This document shows, in pieces, positions 28,453 to 37,037 of a stretch of DNA of 64,000 nt. Where the stretch lies: the NCBI GenBank assembly GCA_002706335.1, contig PAKZ01000006.1, positions 1 to 64,000 on the forward strand, given 5' to 3'. Within the stretch, counting starts at the first letter, position 1. Each line of letters begins with the position of its first letter. Source of the DNA: Ahrensia sp. Lineage in GTDB: Bacteria; Pseudomonadota; Alphaproteobacteria; Rhizobiales; Rhizobiaceae. A model generated the notes under the pieces. That model saw only the letters and a list, made by a program, of their open reading frames with translations. It ran no database searches and had not been told where the DNA came from. The position numbers and the translations under genes are program-made.

Positions 28453-29505
28453 TCAGGCTGTCTGAAGCGTCTTCTCGCGGAACTGCGACGGGCTCATGCC
28501 GATGCGCTCGCGGAAAGCGCGGTTGAACGGCGCCAGAGAGGAATAGCCGAGATCGAAGGCAATGGAGGTGATCTGTTCGTGAGCGGTTTCGGGTGCGGAC
28601 AATCGACGCTTGGCCTCCTCGATCCGGTGATCGTTGATGAAGGCGGCGAAGTTGCGATAACCGAGTCCCTTGTTGATGAGGCGGCGCAGACGGTGCTCGG
28701 GGATGTTCATGCGATTCGCCAGTTCGCCGATGGTCAGTCCCGGATTGAGATAGACGCCGTCTGCCATCAGTTTTTCCAACCGGGCGAGGTCGAAGCGATC
28801 CGCTGCGGTATTGGCGCCGTTGGGCTGCGGTGCAAGGGCGACGGGCTCCGGAAAGAGCGACTTCCGGATGCCAGCGATGCCGAAGCCGAATGCGACGGAA
28901 ACCACGAATAACACCAGGGCGATGGCCGGCGAGGCGAGCATGCTGCGCAGGTCGAAAAGCTCATAGATCTCGATCACGCCGATGGCGAGGCAAACGAGGG
29001 GCACGAGAAAGGCGACGATGCCCGTGAATTGCCGGCGCGCGGCGACAAGATCGTCGCGCAGATTGCGGTGCGTCATGCGCAGGATGTGGACCATAAGGGC
29101 CAGGACTATGGCGACATGGCCGAGTTTCGACGCCTGTTCGAGAGCGGGCAGCGGAAGGCAGACGAGAAACAGGACGGCGATGGCGGCGGGCGGCCCGGCC
29201 ATCCATGGCCGGAAGGCGAATTCGTCATCGAACAAAGCCATGATGAACAGCCAGAAAAAGGCCGGTGACAGCATGGCGACAAGTTTCAGCGGAATGGCGG
29301 CAGGCCCGAGCGCGGCGTATATCGGAGGGAGCGACGCCACGGCATAGATGCCGGCCCCCAGTGAAAAAAGCGCGCCGAAGACCGCCGTCTCCCGGATCGG
29401 CCGGATCGCCAGCAACAGGCCGGTCATCAGCAGCGTAACGCCGCCCGCTCCACCGCGCAGGACGAAATCGGCAAGAAGTGCGAGTGAGACGGCCTGTTCT
29501 TCCAT
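28453..29505 (-). CDS. AraC-family regulator with N-terminal multi-helix membrane domain
   Basis: A 350-residue protein with about seven hydrophobic segments in residues 1-215 and a C-terminal AraC DNA-binding domain in residues about 245-348. That domain has ELANRMNIPEHRLRRLINKG, ITSIAFDLGYSSLAPFNRAF and GMSPSQFRE. This membrane-AraC design is known in proteobacteria but the signals sensed are mostly unknown. Start at 29505 (MEEQAVSLALL) follows a short purine stretch. It lies directly upstream of the epimerase gene and probably controls it, perhaps in response to a membrane-derived cue. Confidence 0.88.
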   Translation of the reverse strand: MEEQAVSLALLADFVLRGGAGGVTLLMTGLLLAIRPIRETAVFGALFSLGAGIYAVASLPPIYAALGPAAIPLKLVAMLSPAFFWLFIMALFDDEFAFRPWMAGPPAAIAVLFLVCLPLPALEQASKLGHVAIVLALMVHILRMTHRNLRDDLVAARRQFTGIVAFLVPLVCLAIGVIEIYELFDLRSMLASPAIALVLFVVSVAFGFGIAGIRKSLFPEPVALAPQPNGANTAADRFDLARLEKLMADGVYLNPGLTIGELANRMNIPEHRLRRLINKGLGYRNFAAFINDHRIEEAKRRLSAPETAHEQITSIAFDLGYSSLAPFNRAFRERIGMSPSQFREKTLQTA

Positions 29506-29727
29506 GCGCCGAAAGATAGTCGTTCCGAGAGTTCGGGAAAAGAAGCATCCGAACATTATCCGCGGTTCCCGGCAGGGCATTTTTGAAGCCCAGACGTTTT
29601 GTTGGAACCGTCAGACCATCGACATTCTCGGCCGTTTGAAGGGAAGCTGCCGGACTGACGGATCTGCCGGTCAATGGGGCGCCAGAACAGTGGCGGCAAA
29701 GGCCAAGGTTGCGTGGTCGATATGACG

Positions 29728-29748
29728 TCGCCGGGCATTGCCCGGCGA
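29728..29748. terminator. Hairpin between the 90-aa gene and the AraC gene
   Basis: Perfect 9-bp arms TCGCCGGGC and GCCCGGCGA have a 3-base loop and are followed on the plus strand by TGTCTTTATTT. It lies 19 bases beyond the stop of the minus-strand 90-aa gene. The T-rich tail faces plus, but the position fits termination of the minus-strand gene, so it may be bidirectional. Confidence 0.55.
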
Positions 29749-29766
29749 TGTCTTTATTTGGCGCGA

Positions 29767-30039
29767 TCAGAAACCGAAGGCGGGGTTGGACGGCGCGGAG
29801 GGGAAATGCGGATCCTGCTCGCCGCGGGTGACGCGGCAGACGATGTCTGCGTTCGGATTGTTCGGGTCGCAAGTCCGGCCGGCCGACGCAATCGAGCCGG
29901 TGGTGCGGGTGTCGACCAGGGCTTGCTGCTGCGGCTGTTTCACTTCCCTGGCGAAGGCGGGCTGGAATGCGGCGGTCGCGATGCCGAGGCCGAGAAGGGC
30001 GGCGGTTGCAAAACGCATCGTGCGGGCGGTCGTGGTCAT
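29767..30039 (-). CDS. Small exported hypothetical protein
   Basis: A 90-residue protein. Residues 1-30 are a typical signal peptide (MRFATAALLGLGIATAAFQPAFA, cut before REVKQ). The mature part is about 60 residues, polar, with two Cys in RTCDPNNPNADIVCRVTRGE that could form a disulfide. It resembles small periplasmic proteins of rhizobia with no assigned function. It is a single-gene unit with a hairpin after the stop and a long upstream region shared divergently with the aminotransferase. Confidence 0.72.
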   Translation of the reverse strand: MTTTARTMRFATAALLGLGIATAAFQPAFAREVKQPQQQALVDTRTTGSIASAGRTCDPNNPNADIVCRVTRGEQDPHFPSAPSNPAFGF

Positions 30040-30252
30040 ATCAAAATCCTTTCATCCGAAGGCCGCCGGGAGGCGAGCGGCCGTGTCCAGCAGATGGGTC
30101 ATTTGCGGCGGGGTCGCCGCGCCGATTTCGGAATCGCGGTGCGATTTCCGGAAACGATCAGAGGTTTTCGAAATCGAGCAGCCGGCGCAGAACCAAAAAC
30201 GCCGATCGGTCGGCGCAAAGCGCCCGCGGGGGACCACGCAAGCGAAAAAGCC

Positions 30253-30380
30253 GGCTTGCAAGGCGTCAAAGGCCTGCTAGTTTTCCTGCCATGAAGCTGA
30301 AATCGAACCCGCGCACCCTTCACAGCGATCTGCTGCTGCTGTGCGCCCGCATCGGCTATTCGCCCCACGGCAACTCCTGA
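30253..30380 (+). CDS. Possible leaderless leader peptide (29 aa, Leu run) with its promoter
   Basis: TTGCAA (30257-30262) and TAGTTT (30279-30284) form a promoter-like pair with 16-base spacing. An ATG follows at 30291, about seven bases after the -10, so the transcript could start at the AUG without a leader. The 29-codon ORF (30291-30380) begins MKLKSNPRTLHSD, then has four consecutive CTG Leu codons, LLLLCARIGY, and ends in a stop 51 bases before the aminotransferase ATG. A GGCGC/GCGCC hairpin follows the stop. This resembles an attenuation leader. No ribosome site supports it, so it remains a candidate. The rest of 30040-30252 holds nothing I can assign. Confidence 0.4.
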
Positions 30381-30431
30381 CCGCGACTCCGGCGCGGCAG
30401 CGCCTCAATTCGTCTTCATCAGGAGGTTTCC

Positions 30432-31805
30432 ATGACTTACCAGAACTATTCCCTTGAACAGTTGCGCGCCATCGACAACGCGCATCACCTTCATCCCTTC
30501 ACCGACCACAAGGATCTGCGAGAGGCGGGCACGCGCGTGATCGTGCGGGCCGACGGGCCGTTCGTCTATGACAGCGAGGGCCATGAGATCCTCGACGGGA
30601 TGGCGGGGCTGTGGTGCGTCAATGTCGGCTATGGCCGCGACGAACTCGCCGACGTGGCGTCCGAGCAGATGCGCGAGCTGCCCTATTACAACAACTTCTT
30701 CCGCTGCACGACGCCGACGCCGGCTCTTCTGGCGCAGAAGCTTGCCGAAATCGCGCCGCCGAATGTCAACCAGGTTTTCTTCGGTTCGTCCGGGTCGGAA
30801 TCGAACGACACCGCGCTTCGGATGGTGCGCCATTACTGGGCGCTGGAGGGCAAGCCGGAGAAGAACATCATCATCTCGCGCGATTCGGCCTATCACGGCT
30901 CTACCGTCGCCGGCGTCTCGCTTGGCGGCATGTCGGCGATGCGCGAGCAGCTTTACGGCGAGGTGCCGAATATTCGCCACGTCATGTGCCCCTATGCCTA
31001 TGGGCTGGCGGAGCCGGGCGAAAGTGACCATGATTTCGGCCTGCGCGCGGCCAAAGCCGTCGAGGATGAGATCCTTGCGGCGGGACCGGAGAATGTCGCC
31101 GCCTTCATCGGCGAGCCGATCCAGGGCGCCGGTGGCGTGAAGATACCGCCGGCAAGCTACTGGCCGGAAATCCAGCGCATCTGCGACAAATACGACGTGC
31201 TGCTGATGCTTGACGAGGTAATCACCGGCTATGGGCGGACCGGCGCCTGGTTTGCGGCCCAGTCGATGGGCATCAAGCCGGACACTATGACGACGGCAAA
31301 GGGGCTGACATCGGGCTACCAGCCGCTGTCGGCGCTGCTGGTCGGCGACCGCATAGCCTCGACCCTGGTCGAGAAGGGCGGCGAGTTCTATCACGGCTAT
31401 ACCTATTCCGGTCACCCCGTGGCCTGCGCGGTCGCGCTGAGGAACCTCGAGATTATCGAACGTGAAGGGCTGATCGACCGAGTCCGCAACGAGACAGGAC
31501 CCTATCTCGGCGAGGCGCTGAAGGCCGGTCTCGGCGACCATCCGCTGGTTGGCGAAATCCGCTCGTTCGGCATGCTGGCGGCGATCGAGGTGGTGAAGGA
31601 CAAGGGAACGCGGGAACGCTTCCAGCCGGGCGGAACGGCGACGGAGGTCGTTCGCGACCACGCCATCGCCAGCGGCATGATGATGCGCGCCGTAGGCGAC
31701 ACGATGATAATGTCGCCGCCTCTGATCTGGACGAAGGAAACGATCGACTTGGCGGTCGAGCGCGTGCGCAAGGGCTTCGACCTTGCCGCCAGGGACCTTC
31801 TGTAA
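30432..31805 (+). CDS. Class III PLP aminotransferase (omega-amine:pyruvate type)
   Basis: A 457-residue class III aminotransferase. It carries GMAGLWCVNVGYG near residue 57, FFGSSGSESNDTALRM for phosphate binding, SYHGST-type SAYHGSTVAG, LDEVITGYGRTG and the Schiff-base Lys in TTAKGLTSGYQP near residue 290. It ends in a typical SPPLIWTKETID. This group includes putrescine, beta-alanine, taurine and other omega-amino-acid:pyruvate transaminases; polyamine use is the most common, but sequence cannot settle the donor. AGGAGG lies close before the ATG. It is a single gene, with a possible leader peptide upstream. Confidence 0.9.
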   Translation: MTYQNYSLEQLRAIDNAHHLHPFTDHKDLREAGTRVIVRADGPFVYDSEGHEILDGMAGLWCVNVGYGRDELADVASEQMRELPYYNNFFRCTTPTPALLAQKLAEIAPPNVNQVFFGSSGSESNDTALRMVRHYWALEGKPEKNIIISRDSAYHGSTVAGVSLGGMSAMREQLYGEVPNIRHVMCPYAYGLAEPGESDHDFGLRAAKAVEDEILAAGPENVAAFIGEPIQGAGGVKIPPASYWPEIQRICDKYDVLLMLDEVITGYGRTGAWFAAQSMGIKPDTMTTAKGLTSGYQPLSALLVGDRIASTLVEKGGEFYHGYTYSGHPVACAVALRNLEIIEREGLIDRVRNETGPYLGEALKAGLGDHPLVGEIRSFGMLAAIEVVKDKGTRERFQPGGTATEVVRDHAIASGMMMRAVGDTMIMSPPLIWTKETIDLAVERVRKGFDLAARDLL

Positions 31806-31811
31806 AGACAT

Positions 31812-31844
31812 GAAAGCAAAGGGCCCCGCCGGTTTCGGCGAGGC
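31812..31844 (-). terminator. Terminator after the DUF922 gene
   Basis: On the minus strand a stem GCCTCGCCG with CGGCGGGGC (one mismatch) is followed by CCTTTGCTTT. It lies 33 bases past the DUF922 stop and also just after the convergent aminotransferase stop. Confidence 0.65.
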
Positions 31845-31876
31845 TCTGCAATCGTCTCGAATGTGCAGCGCGGACG

Positions 31877-32446
31877 TCAGTCGAATAGCGCGGAAAGCCG
31901 TTTCTGTTCCGCGGCGTCGAAGGCGAGTTGCTCGCGATTGTGGTCGCGCTTGTTCTTCTGGAGGACTCGCTGCGCCGATTTGTCCAGCGCGTCGCAGGTC
32001 GATTTCGCCGGTAACGCCATCAATTCCTTGCCGATCTTCGCGGCATATTTCTCCGCGATCGCGATGTGGTGCTCCTCATGCTGGCGGGCGTAATCGGAGA
32101 GGTTCCTCCAGGCGATGCGCAAATCCGGATCGTTGCTCTGGCGGTGTTCCTGCCAGCGCGGCAGGGTCATTTCGGCCTCGATGCGGAATTTCGCCTCGCG
32201 GTAGGAGCATTTCCCGCCCGATTCTTCATAGGAGACGGCGGCGGGCACGAATTTTATCGCCGCGGACGCCAAAGCGTGGCCTTTCAATGGGCCCTTGGCC
32301 GCGATTTCTCGGTCGAGATCCTCGCCCGAAACGCCCCGGATCGTATAGTAGGTGGTCGTTACCCGCGATTGGGTGGAGGTGCACGCGGCGATTTCCAATG
32401 CCGCTGCCGCAATCAGCCCGATCCGTGCGAAATGCCTTTTATCCAT
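31877..32446 (-). CDS. DUF922 family secreted Zn-dependent protease-like lipoprotein
   Basis: A 189-residue protein. Residues 1-22 are a lipoprotein signal (IAAAALEIAAC, with the modified Cys in AAC-TST). The mature part matches DUF922: TTTYYTIRGVSGEDLDREI at its start, then AEMTLPRW, and the metal motif HEEHH, an HExxH zincin signature, in ARQHEEHHIAIAEKYA. Such proteins are predicted secreted zinc proteases with unknown targets. The start at 32446 (MDKRHFARIG) is chosen because the signal peptide begins there. It is divergent from cobQ across 459 bases. Confidence 0.85.
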   Translation of the reverse strand: MDKRHFARIGLIAAAALEIAACTSTQSRVTTTYYTIRGVSGEDLDREIAAKGPLKGHALASAAIKFVPAAVSYEESGGKCSYREAKFRIEAEMTLPRWQEHRQSNDPDLRIAWRNLSDYARQHEEHHIAIAEKYAAKIGKELMALPAKSTCDALDKSAQRVLQKNKRDHNREQLAFDAAEQKRLSALFD

Positions 32447-32700
32447 CTGAATCCGATTCCAGCCCCTTTTGCGCCGAACTTTAGCCGATATCGCAGCAGT
32501 GGCCATCCTCTTGCAGGCAAAAAACGTCCGGCGTCGCCGCGACAAATGGCTTGCCCGGCTTAAGCATTTGGCAGGCTTGTTCTGGATGGCACGAGACGGG
32601 CGCGAAAAAGTTGGCTTGTTAATTGAAAAAACTGCCCGATTTAGGTTTGCTTAAGGTCTCAATAACCTCGTGGTAACCCTGTTGGCCCTAATGTCCGGGT

Positions 32701-32802
32701 CGAGGCGAACGTTCTCGCCTCGATCTCCGGAGAAGGTACTGCGTACCGGAGCTTTGTTTCTTCCGCCGCGTATTTTGGCGGACTCCTCACCGGTTTGCCG
32801 GT
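32701..32802 (+). ncRNA. Structured leader or small RNA upstream of cobQ
   Basis: Four hairpins follow one another: CGAGGCGA/TCGCCTCG (32701-32722), CTCCGG/CCGGAG (32725-32751) followed by CTTTGTTTCTT, CCGCC/GGCGG (32763-32781) and ACCGG/CCGGT (32789-32802). The second looks like an intrinsic terminator. The region lies in the 459-base gap before cobQ. The cobalamin riboswitch boxes are absent. It may be an attenuated leader for cobQ or an independent sRNA. I could not match it to a known class. The rest of the gap shows no ORF. Confidence 0.45.
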
Positions 32803-32905
32803 AACCGCATGCGACGCCCGCGTTGCCTGCGGTTTTGGTGATTGAGGCGCGAACTGACGCCGATCTCTCTTTAATCCCCGCTGAAGTTCCGATACCGGAT
32901 GGCGC

Positions 32906-34360
32906 ATGACGCGCACTATCATGTTCCAGGGAACGGGTTCGGATGTCGGCAAGACCGTACTGGTCGCCGGCCTGTGTCGGCTGTTTGCCAATCGCGGCAT
33001 GGCGGTTCGTCCGTTCAAGCCGCAGAACATGTCGAACAATGCGGCCGTCGCCGACGATGGCGGCGAAATCGGTCGGGCGCAATGGCTGCAGGCTCTGGCC
33101 TGCCGGACGCCGCCTTCCGTCCATATGAACCCGGTGCTGCTGAAACCGCAAAGCGACCATGGCAGCCAGATCGTCGTGCAGGGCAGGGTCCATGGCGAAG
33201 CGAAGGGGCGCGATTACCAGAGGCTCAAGCCCGAATTGCTTGGGAGTGTTCTCGACAGCTACGAGGTACTGCGCGGACAGGCCGATATCGTTCTTGTGGA
33301 GGGGGCCGGTTCGCCGGCCGAGATCAATCTACGGGCCGGCGATATTGCAAATATGGGTTTTGCAACGGCCGCGAATGTCCCGGTCGTGCTCGTCGGCGAT
33401 ATCGACCGGGGCGGGGTGATCGCCTCGCTGGTCGGAACGCATGCTATCCTGACGGAGCAGGACCGGGCGATGATCCGCGGTTTCCTGATCAACAAATTCC
33501 GCGGCGACGTGACCCTGTTCGATGACGGGCTGGCAGCGATCACCGACCATACGGGCTGGCGTTCGTTCGGGGTGTTGCCCTGGCTGAAGGACGCGGCGCG
33601 GCTGCCGGCGGAGGATTCCGTCGCGCTGGAGCGGATGACGCGCGGCGCGGGCGGCGGTGTGACCATCGCCGTGCCCGTGCTCGACCGGGTCGCCAATTTC
33701 GACGATCTCGATCCGCTCGCCGGCGAACCGGGTGTCGACGTGGTCTTCGTTCGGTCGGGCGAGCGATTGCCCGCCGGGGCGGCGGCGGTGATCATACCGG
33801 GGTCGAAATCGACCATTTCCGACCTGATCCGCTTTCGAGAAAATGGCTGGGACCGGGACATCGCCGCCCATGTGGCGCGGGGCGGCCATCTCGTCGGGAT
33901 TTGCGGCGGCTATCAGATGCTCGGGCGTGTGGTGCGCGATCCGCTTGGCGTAGAGGGCGCAACGCCGGAAGCCGAAGGTCTCGGCCTGCTCGATGTCGAG
34001 ACCGAGATGGCGCCGGAAAAACGCGTCGAAAATGTTCGGGCGATCGCGCCTGCCCTCGGCGTTGAGCTTACCGGCTACGAAATCCATCTGGGGATCACGG
34101 CCGGAGCGGATTGTGCGCGCCCGGCCCTCGTCATCGCCGGGCGGCCCGATGGCGCAGTGTCGGGGGATGGCCGGGTTTTCGGCACCTATCTGCACGGTCT
34201 GTTCGACAATGGCGCGTTTCGTGCTGCATGGCTCGAAAGCCTCGGAGTATCCTCGGCGGGCGGCGATCACCGCGGAACGGTGGAGGCGGCGCTGGACGCC
34301 ATTGCGATCGAGATGGAGCGCCATCTCGATGTCGAGGCCTTGCTCGCGGCGGCCGGGTAG
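32906..34360 (+). CDS. cobQ: Cobyric acid synthase
   Basis: A 484-residue enzyme that amidates the b, d, e and g side chains of adenosylcobyrinic acid a,c-diamide using glutamine and ATP. The N-terminal dethiobiotin-synthase-like domain has [13 protein letters not shown] and [11 protein letters not shown] near residues 7-47, [12 protein letters not shown] and VGDIDRGGV. The C-terminal class I glutaminase domain has the nucleophile Cys in [10 protein letters not shown] near residue 334 and His in TYLHGLF. Length is normal. It ends three bases before the convergent GGDEF gene. With cobU and cobO it forms the late cobalamin block. Confidence 0.95.
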   Translation: MTRTIMFQGTGSDVGKTVLVAGLCRLFANRGMAVRPFKPQNMSNNAAVADDGGEIGRAQWLQALACRTPPSVHMNPVLLKPQSDHGSQIVVQGRVHGEAKGRDYQRLKPELLGSVLDSYEVLRGQADIVLVEGAGSPAEINLRAGDIANMGFATAANVPVVLVGDIDRGGVIASLVGTHAILTEQDRAMIRGFLINKFRGDVTLFDDGLAAITDHTGWRSFGVLPWLKDAARLPAEDSVALERMTRGAGGGVTIAVPVLDRVANFDDLDPLAGEPGVDVVFVRSGERLPAGAAAVIIPGSKSTISDLIRFRENGWDRDIAAHVARGGHLVGICGGYQMLGRVVRDPLGVEGATPEAEGLGLLDVETEMAPEKRVENVRAIAPALGVELTGYEIHLGITAGADCARPALVIAGRPDGAVSGDGRVFGTYLHGLFDNGAFRAAWLESLGVSSAGGDHRGTVEAALDAIAIEMERHLDVEALLAAAG

Positions 34361-34363
34361 CGA

Positions 34364-35197
34364 TCAGGCTGCGTCGGAATCGTCGACCGCTTCGGGGTTC
34401 TTCTGGGATTGCCAGATCGAAGGCAGGCCGTTGAATTCGCACTGGTTTCGACCGCTGCGCTTGGCCCTGTAAAGGGCGAAATCCGCTCCCTGAAAAATCG
34501 TGCTGTAGGATGCTTTCTGCGGGAACAGCGCGCCGCCAAGCGAGGCGGTGACCCGGATTATGTTGCCCTCATAATAGGTCTTGTTGTCTTCCAGTGCGGC
34601 GCGGATGCGCTCGGCGGCGTTGACCGCGCCGGTCGCGCCAGCGCCGAGAAGATAGACCGCGAATTCCTCGCCGCCGATGCGGGCGACGTGATCGCGTTCG
34701 AAGACGTTGCCGGCGATCGAGACCGCCACCATGCGCAGGACGTGGTCGCCGGCGGCGTGCCCATGGGTGTCGTTGATGGCCTTGAAATGATCGATGTCGA
34801 TGAGGATGAGGGCGTCTTCCTCTTCGTCTTCATGGCGGATTTCGTTTGCGCGATTGCGGATGGTGTCCTGCAGCGCGGTGCGATTGAGAAGTCCGGTCAG
34901 GCCATCGCGGCGCGCCATTTCCTTCAATTGCAGGTTGAACGCTCGCATGCGCAACATGACGACCGAAAACAGGCCGACAAACGGCACGGAAATCGCCAGG
35001 GTCAGCAGAAAGGCGAATATCCGCAGCTGCGTCCCGTACTCTGCCATGATGTCGGGCATGAATACTTCATACATGGCCTGTGTCGCCACGACCGCGACGA
35101 CGGCGATTATCAGAGACCAAAGCAGCGTCTTGCGAAGCGCGGTATGCATATCGCGAACTGTAAATATGCGGTCGATCATCCGGGACATTAGATTCAT
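34364..35197 (-). CDS. GGDEF-domain diguanylate cyclase, membrane-anchored
   Basis: A 277-residue protein with two membrane helices in residues about 20-90 (LLWSLIIAVVAVVATQA and IFAFLLTLAISVPFVGLFSVV) flanking a short periplasmic loop, then a GGDEF domain. The active motif is GGEEF (RIGGEEFAVYLL), with DGLTGLLNRTAL and DIDHFKAINDTHGHAAGD for metal and nucleotide binding. It should make cyclic di-GMP. The RxxD inhibitory site normally five residues before the GGEEF is absent, so product feedback may be missing. Start at 35197. It is convergent with cobQ and divergent from the riboswitch operon. Confidence 0.9.
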   Translation of the reverse strand: MNLMSRMIDRIFTVRDMHTALRKTLLWSLIIAVVAVVATQAMYEVFMPDIMAEYGTQLRIFAFLLTLAISVPFVGLFSVVMLRMRAFNLQLKEMARRDGLTGLLNRTALQDTIRNRANEIRHEDEEEDALILIDIDHFKAINDTHGHAAGDHVLRMVAVSIAGNVFERDHVARIGGEEFAVYLLGAGATGAVNAAERIRAALEDNKTYYEGNIIRVTASLGGALFPQKASYSTIFQGADFALYRAKRSGRNQCEFNGLPSIWQSQKNPEAVDDSDAA

Positions 35198-35339
35198 GAG
35201 GCGAATATGGAGCCTGTTTAGACGCGTTAGGTTAATGCGCGAAGCCGCCTTGTTCTTATCCCGGCAAATCGTAACGGAAGCGGTTAACAAGCAGTGAAGG
35301 GGTTTGGCGCATTGTGTGCCCGCGCCGTCGCAAACGCGA

Positions 35340-35369
35340 TTGACACCCTGCCGCAACGACGCCTATTGC
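35340..35369 (+). promoter_or_regulatory. Promoter of the cobalamin-riboswitch operon
   Basis: Consensus TTGACA (35340-35345) is followed after 18 bases by TATTGC (35364-35369). Transcription would begin near 35376, exactly where the riboswitch fold begins. The preceding 35198-35339 stretch shows no ORF. Confidence 0.65.
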
Positions 35370-35374
35370 TGGAG

Positions 35375-35576
35375 ATACATGGTTCCCGCGATGCCGAGCG
35401 CGAAGCGGGATGAAAAGGGAATGTGACGGGCGGACCCAATCAGGGCGTCCACATCACAGCCGACCCCGCGACTGTAGAATGGCGCGGCGCCAATCTCCCG
35501 CAAATGGGAGCGCCACTGGAAATATCCGGGAAGGCGATGGCGTCGAAAGAACCGCCAAGAGCCAGGAGACCTGCCA
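35375..35576 (+). ncRNA. Cobalamin (AdoCbl) riboswitch
   Basis: The hallmark boxes occur in order: GGTTCCC near 35381, GATGAAAAGGGAA near 35409, CCCGCGACTGTAGA near 35465, GCCACTG near 35512, and the B12 box AGCCAGGAGACCTGCC at 35560-35575. It lies 58 bases before cbtB. In rhizobia this RNA represses the downstream genes when adenosylcobalamin is abundant. It probably controls the whole cbtB-cbtA-cobU-cobW-cobN chain. Confidence 0.95.
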
Positions 35577-35633
35577 TGTATCCGGACGGCAATCGCCGTC
35601 TTAACGACAGGCCTGAGCAACACGGAGGTTGTC

Positions 35634-35816
35634 ATGCTCGCAACACAATCACTGCCGGCAACGCTGCCGGTCTCGACATCGACCCGGTTGGCAACAGCAG
35701 TTTTCGCAGGCGCGTTCGGCGCCATGCTCCTGTATTTTGCGGCTTTTGCCCACGCGGACATTCTGCATAACGGTACTCACGACACGCGCCACGCGATCGT
35801 CGCGCCCTGCCACTAG
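35634..35816 (+). CDS. cbtB: CbtB: cobalt transporter subunit
   Basis: A 60-residue membrane protein, the usual CbtB size, with one helix (residues about 20-42, ATAVFAGAFGAMLLYFAAFAH) and a C-terminal metal-binding tail carrying HADILHNGTHDTRH. CbtA and CbtB together form a cobalt importer that is generally controlled by cobalamin riboswitches. GGAGG lies six bases before the ATG. It follows the riboswitch directly and cbtA starts 10 bases after its stop. Confidence 0.92.
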   Translation: MLATQSLPATLPVSTSTRLATAVFAGAFGAMLLYFAAFAHADILHNGTHDTRHAIVAPCH

Positions 35817-35826
35817 AGCAGACAAC

Positions 35827-36519
35827 ATGTTGAGCAGGATCGTTCTTGCCGCTTTGGCGGCAGGGCTGCTGGCTGGCGCGTTCGCCACGGCGGCTCAAAC
35901 CGTGCGTGTCATCCCGCTTATCCTCGCGGCGGAAGCCTATGAGGACGAGGGCGCTCATTCCCATGAGGCGCATGCGGAGCACGCAGAGGCGTGGGCTCCC
36001 AGCGACGGGTGGCAGCGTACTTTCTTCACGTTCATTTCCAATCTCGTGGTCGGCGTGGCGTTTTCTTTGCTGCTGACCGCCGCGATCATGCTTCTCAACC
36101 AGCCGGTTTCGATGACGACCGGGCTGCTATGGGGCGCGGGCGGTTTCGCGGTCTTCGTTCTGGCGCCGAATTTCGGCTTGCCGCCGGAACTGCCCGGCAT
36201 GGCTGCCGGCGATCTCGTCGCCCGGCAGATCTGGTGGTTCGCGACGGTCGCAATGACTGCGGCGGGGCTTCTGATCTTCGCCTTCAGGCGTTCGATCGCC
36301 TGGATGCTGGCCGGACTGGCGCTCATTGTCGCGCCGCATGTCTATGGCGCGCCGAGACCTGCTTCGCATGAATCGGCGGTGCCGGCCGGTCTCGCCGCGG
36401 ACTTCGTGATGGCGACGATCGTGACATCGGCTCTGTTCTGGCTGGTGCTTGGCGGATTGCTGGGACACTTCCTTTCGCGTGCGACCCGGGCCGAAGAGGC
36501 TTTGGGGAAGAATGGGTGA
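35827..36519 (+). CDS. cbtA: CbtA: cobalt transporter subunit
   Basis: A 230-residue membrane protein with about five to six helices. An early His/Glu-rich loop ([18 protein letters not shown]) in residues about 38-57 would bind cobalt. The family segments [37 protein letters not shown] and [13 protein letters not shown] are all present. It starts 10 bases after cbtB. cobU overlaps its 3' end by eight bases, so cobalt import is translationally linked to cobalamin assembly. Confidence 0.92.
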   Translation: MLSRIVLAALAAGLLAGAFATAAQTVRVIPLILAAEAYEDEGAHSHEAHAEHAEAWAPSDGWQRTFFTFISNLVVGVAFSLLLTAAIMLLNQPVSMTTGLLWGAGGFAVFVLAPNFGLPPELPGMAAGDLVARQIWWFATVAMTAAGLLIFAFRRSIAWMLAGLALIVAPHVYGAPRPASHESAVPAGLAADFVMATIVTSALFWLVLGGLLGHFLSRATRAEEALGKNG

Positions 36520-37033
36520 CCTGCAAAACGTAACGCTTGTCCTCGGCGGCGCGCGTTCGGGCAAATCGGCCTTCGGCGAAAAGCTGGTTGCAGAGAGCGG
36601 GCTTGCGCCGGTCTATCTTGCGACCAGCGAGCCGCGCGACGACGAGATGGCGACCCGGATCGCGCATCACCGCGCGCGGCGCGGGCCCGAGTGGACGACC
36701 CTTGAAGAACCGGACGATCTGGAAGGGGCGCTTCAACGCACAGCGCAATCGGGGCGTGTGATACTGGTCGACTGCCTGACACTGTGGATCACGAATCTGA
36801 TGATGGCGGAAGCCGACATCGCGGCCCGTAGCGCGGCGCTCTGTTCGGTACTTGCAGGCATTGGCGGCCCGGTGGTCCTGATTTCCAACGAGGTCGGCCT
36901 CGGCATCGTGCCGGACAACCGCATGGCGCGCGAATTTCGCGACCATGCCGGGCGTCTGCACCAGGATGTCGCCGCGATTGCCGACACGGTCTATTTTGTC
37001 GCGGCGGGCCTGCCGCTGAAAATGAAGGGATAA
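36512..37033 (+). CDS. cobU: Bifunctional adenosylcobinamide kinase / adenosylcobinamide-phosphate guanylyltransferase
   Basis: A 173-residue CobU/CobP enzyme that phosphorylates adenosylcobinamide and then transfers GMP to it. The P-loop [12 protein letters not shown] lies near residue 12, and [23 protein letters not shown] and [21 protein letters not shown] follow in the usual order. Start at 36512 ([13 protein letters not shown]) overlaps cbtA by eight bases. Longer starts are out of pattern. cobW begins four bases after the stop. In rhizobia the gene is often called cobP. Confidence 0.94.
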   Translation: MGDLQNVTLVLGGARSGKSAFGEKLVAESGLAPVYLATSEPRDDEMATRIAHHRARRGPEWTTLEEPDDLEGALQRTAQSGRVILVDCLTLWITNLMMAEADIAARSAALCSVLAGIGGPVVLISNEVGLGIVPDNRMAREFRDHAGRLHQDVAAIADTVYFVAAGLPLKMKG

Positions 37034-37037
37034 CAAG

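Noticed and set aside
29967-30380. 137-residue plus-strand ORF antisense to the 90-aa secreted protein
   Set aside because: Arg-rich shadow; only its last 29 codons lie behind a possible promoter.
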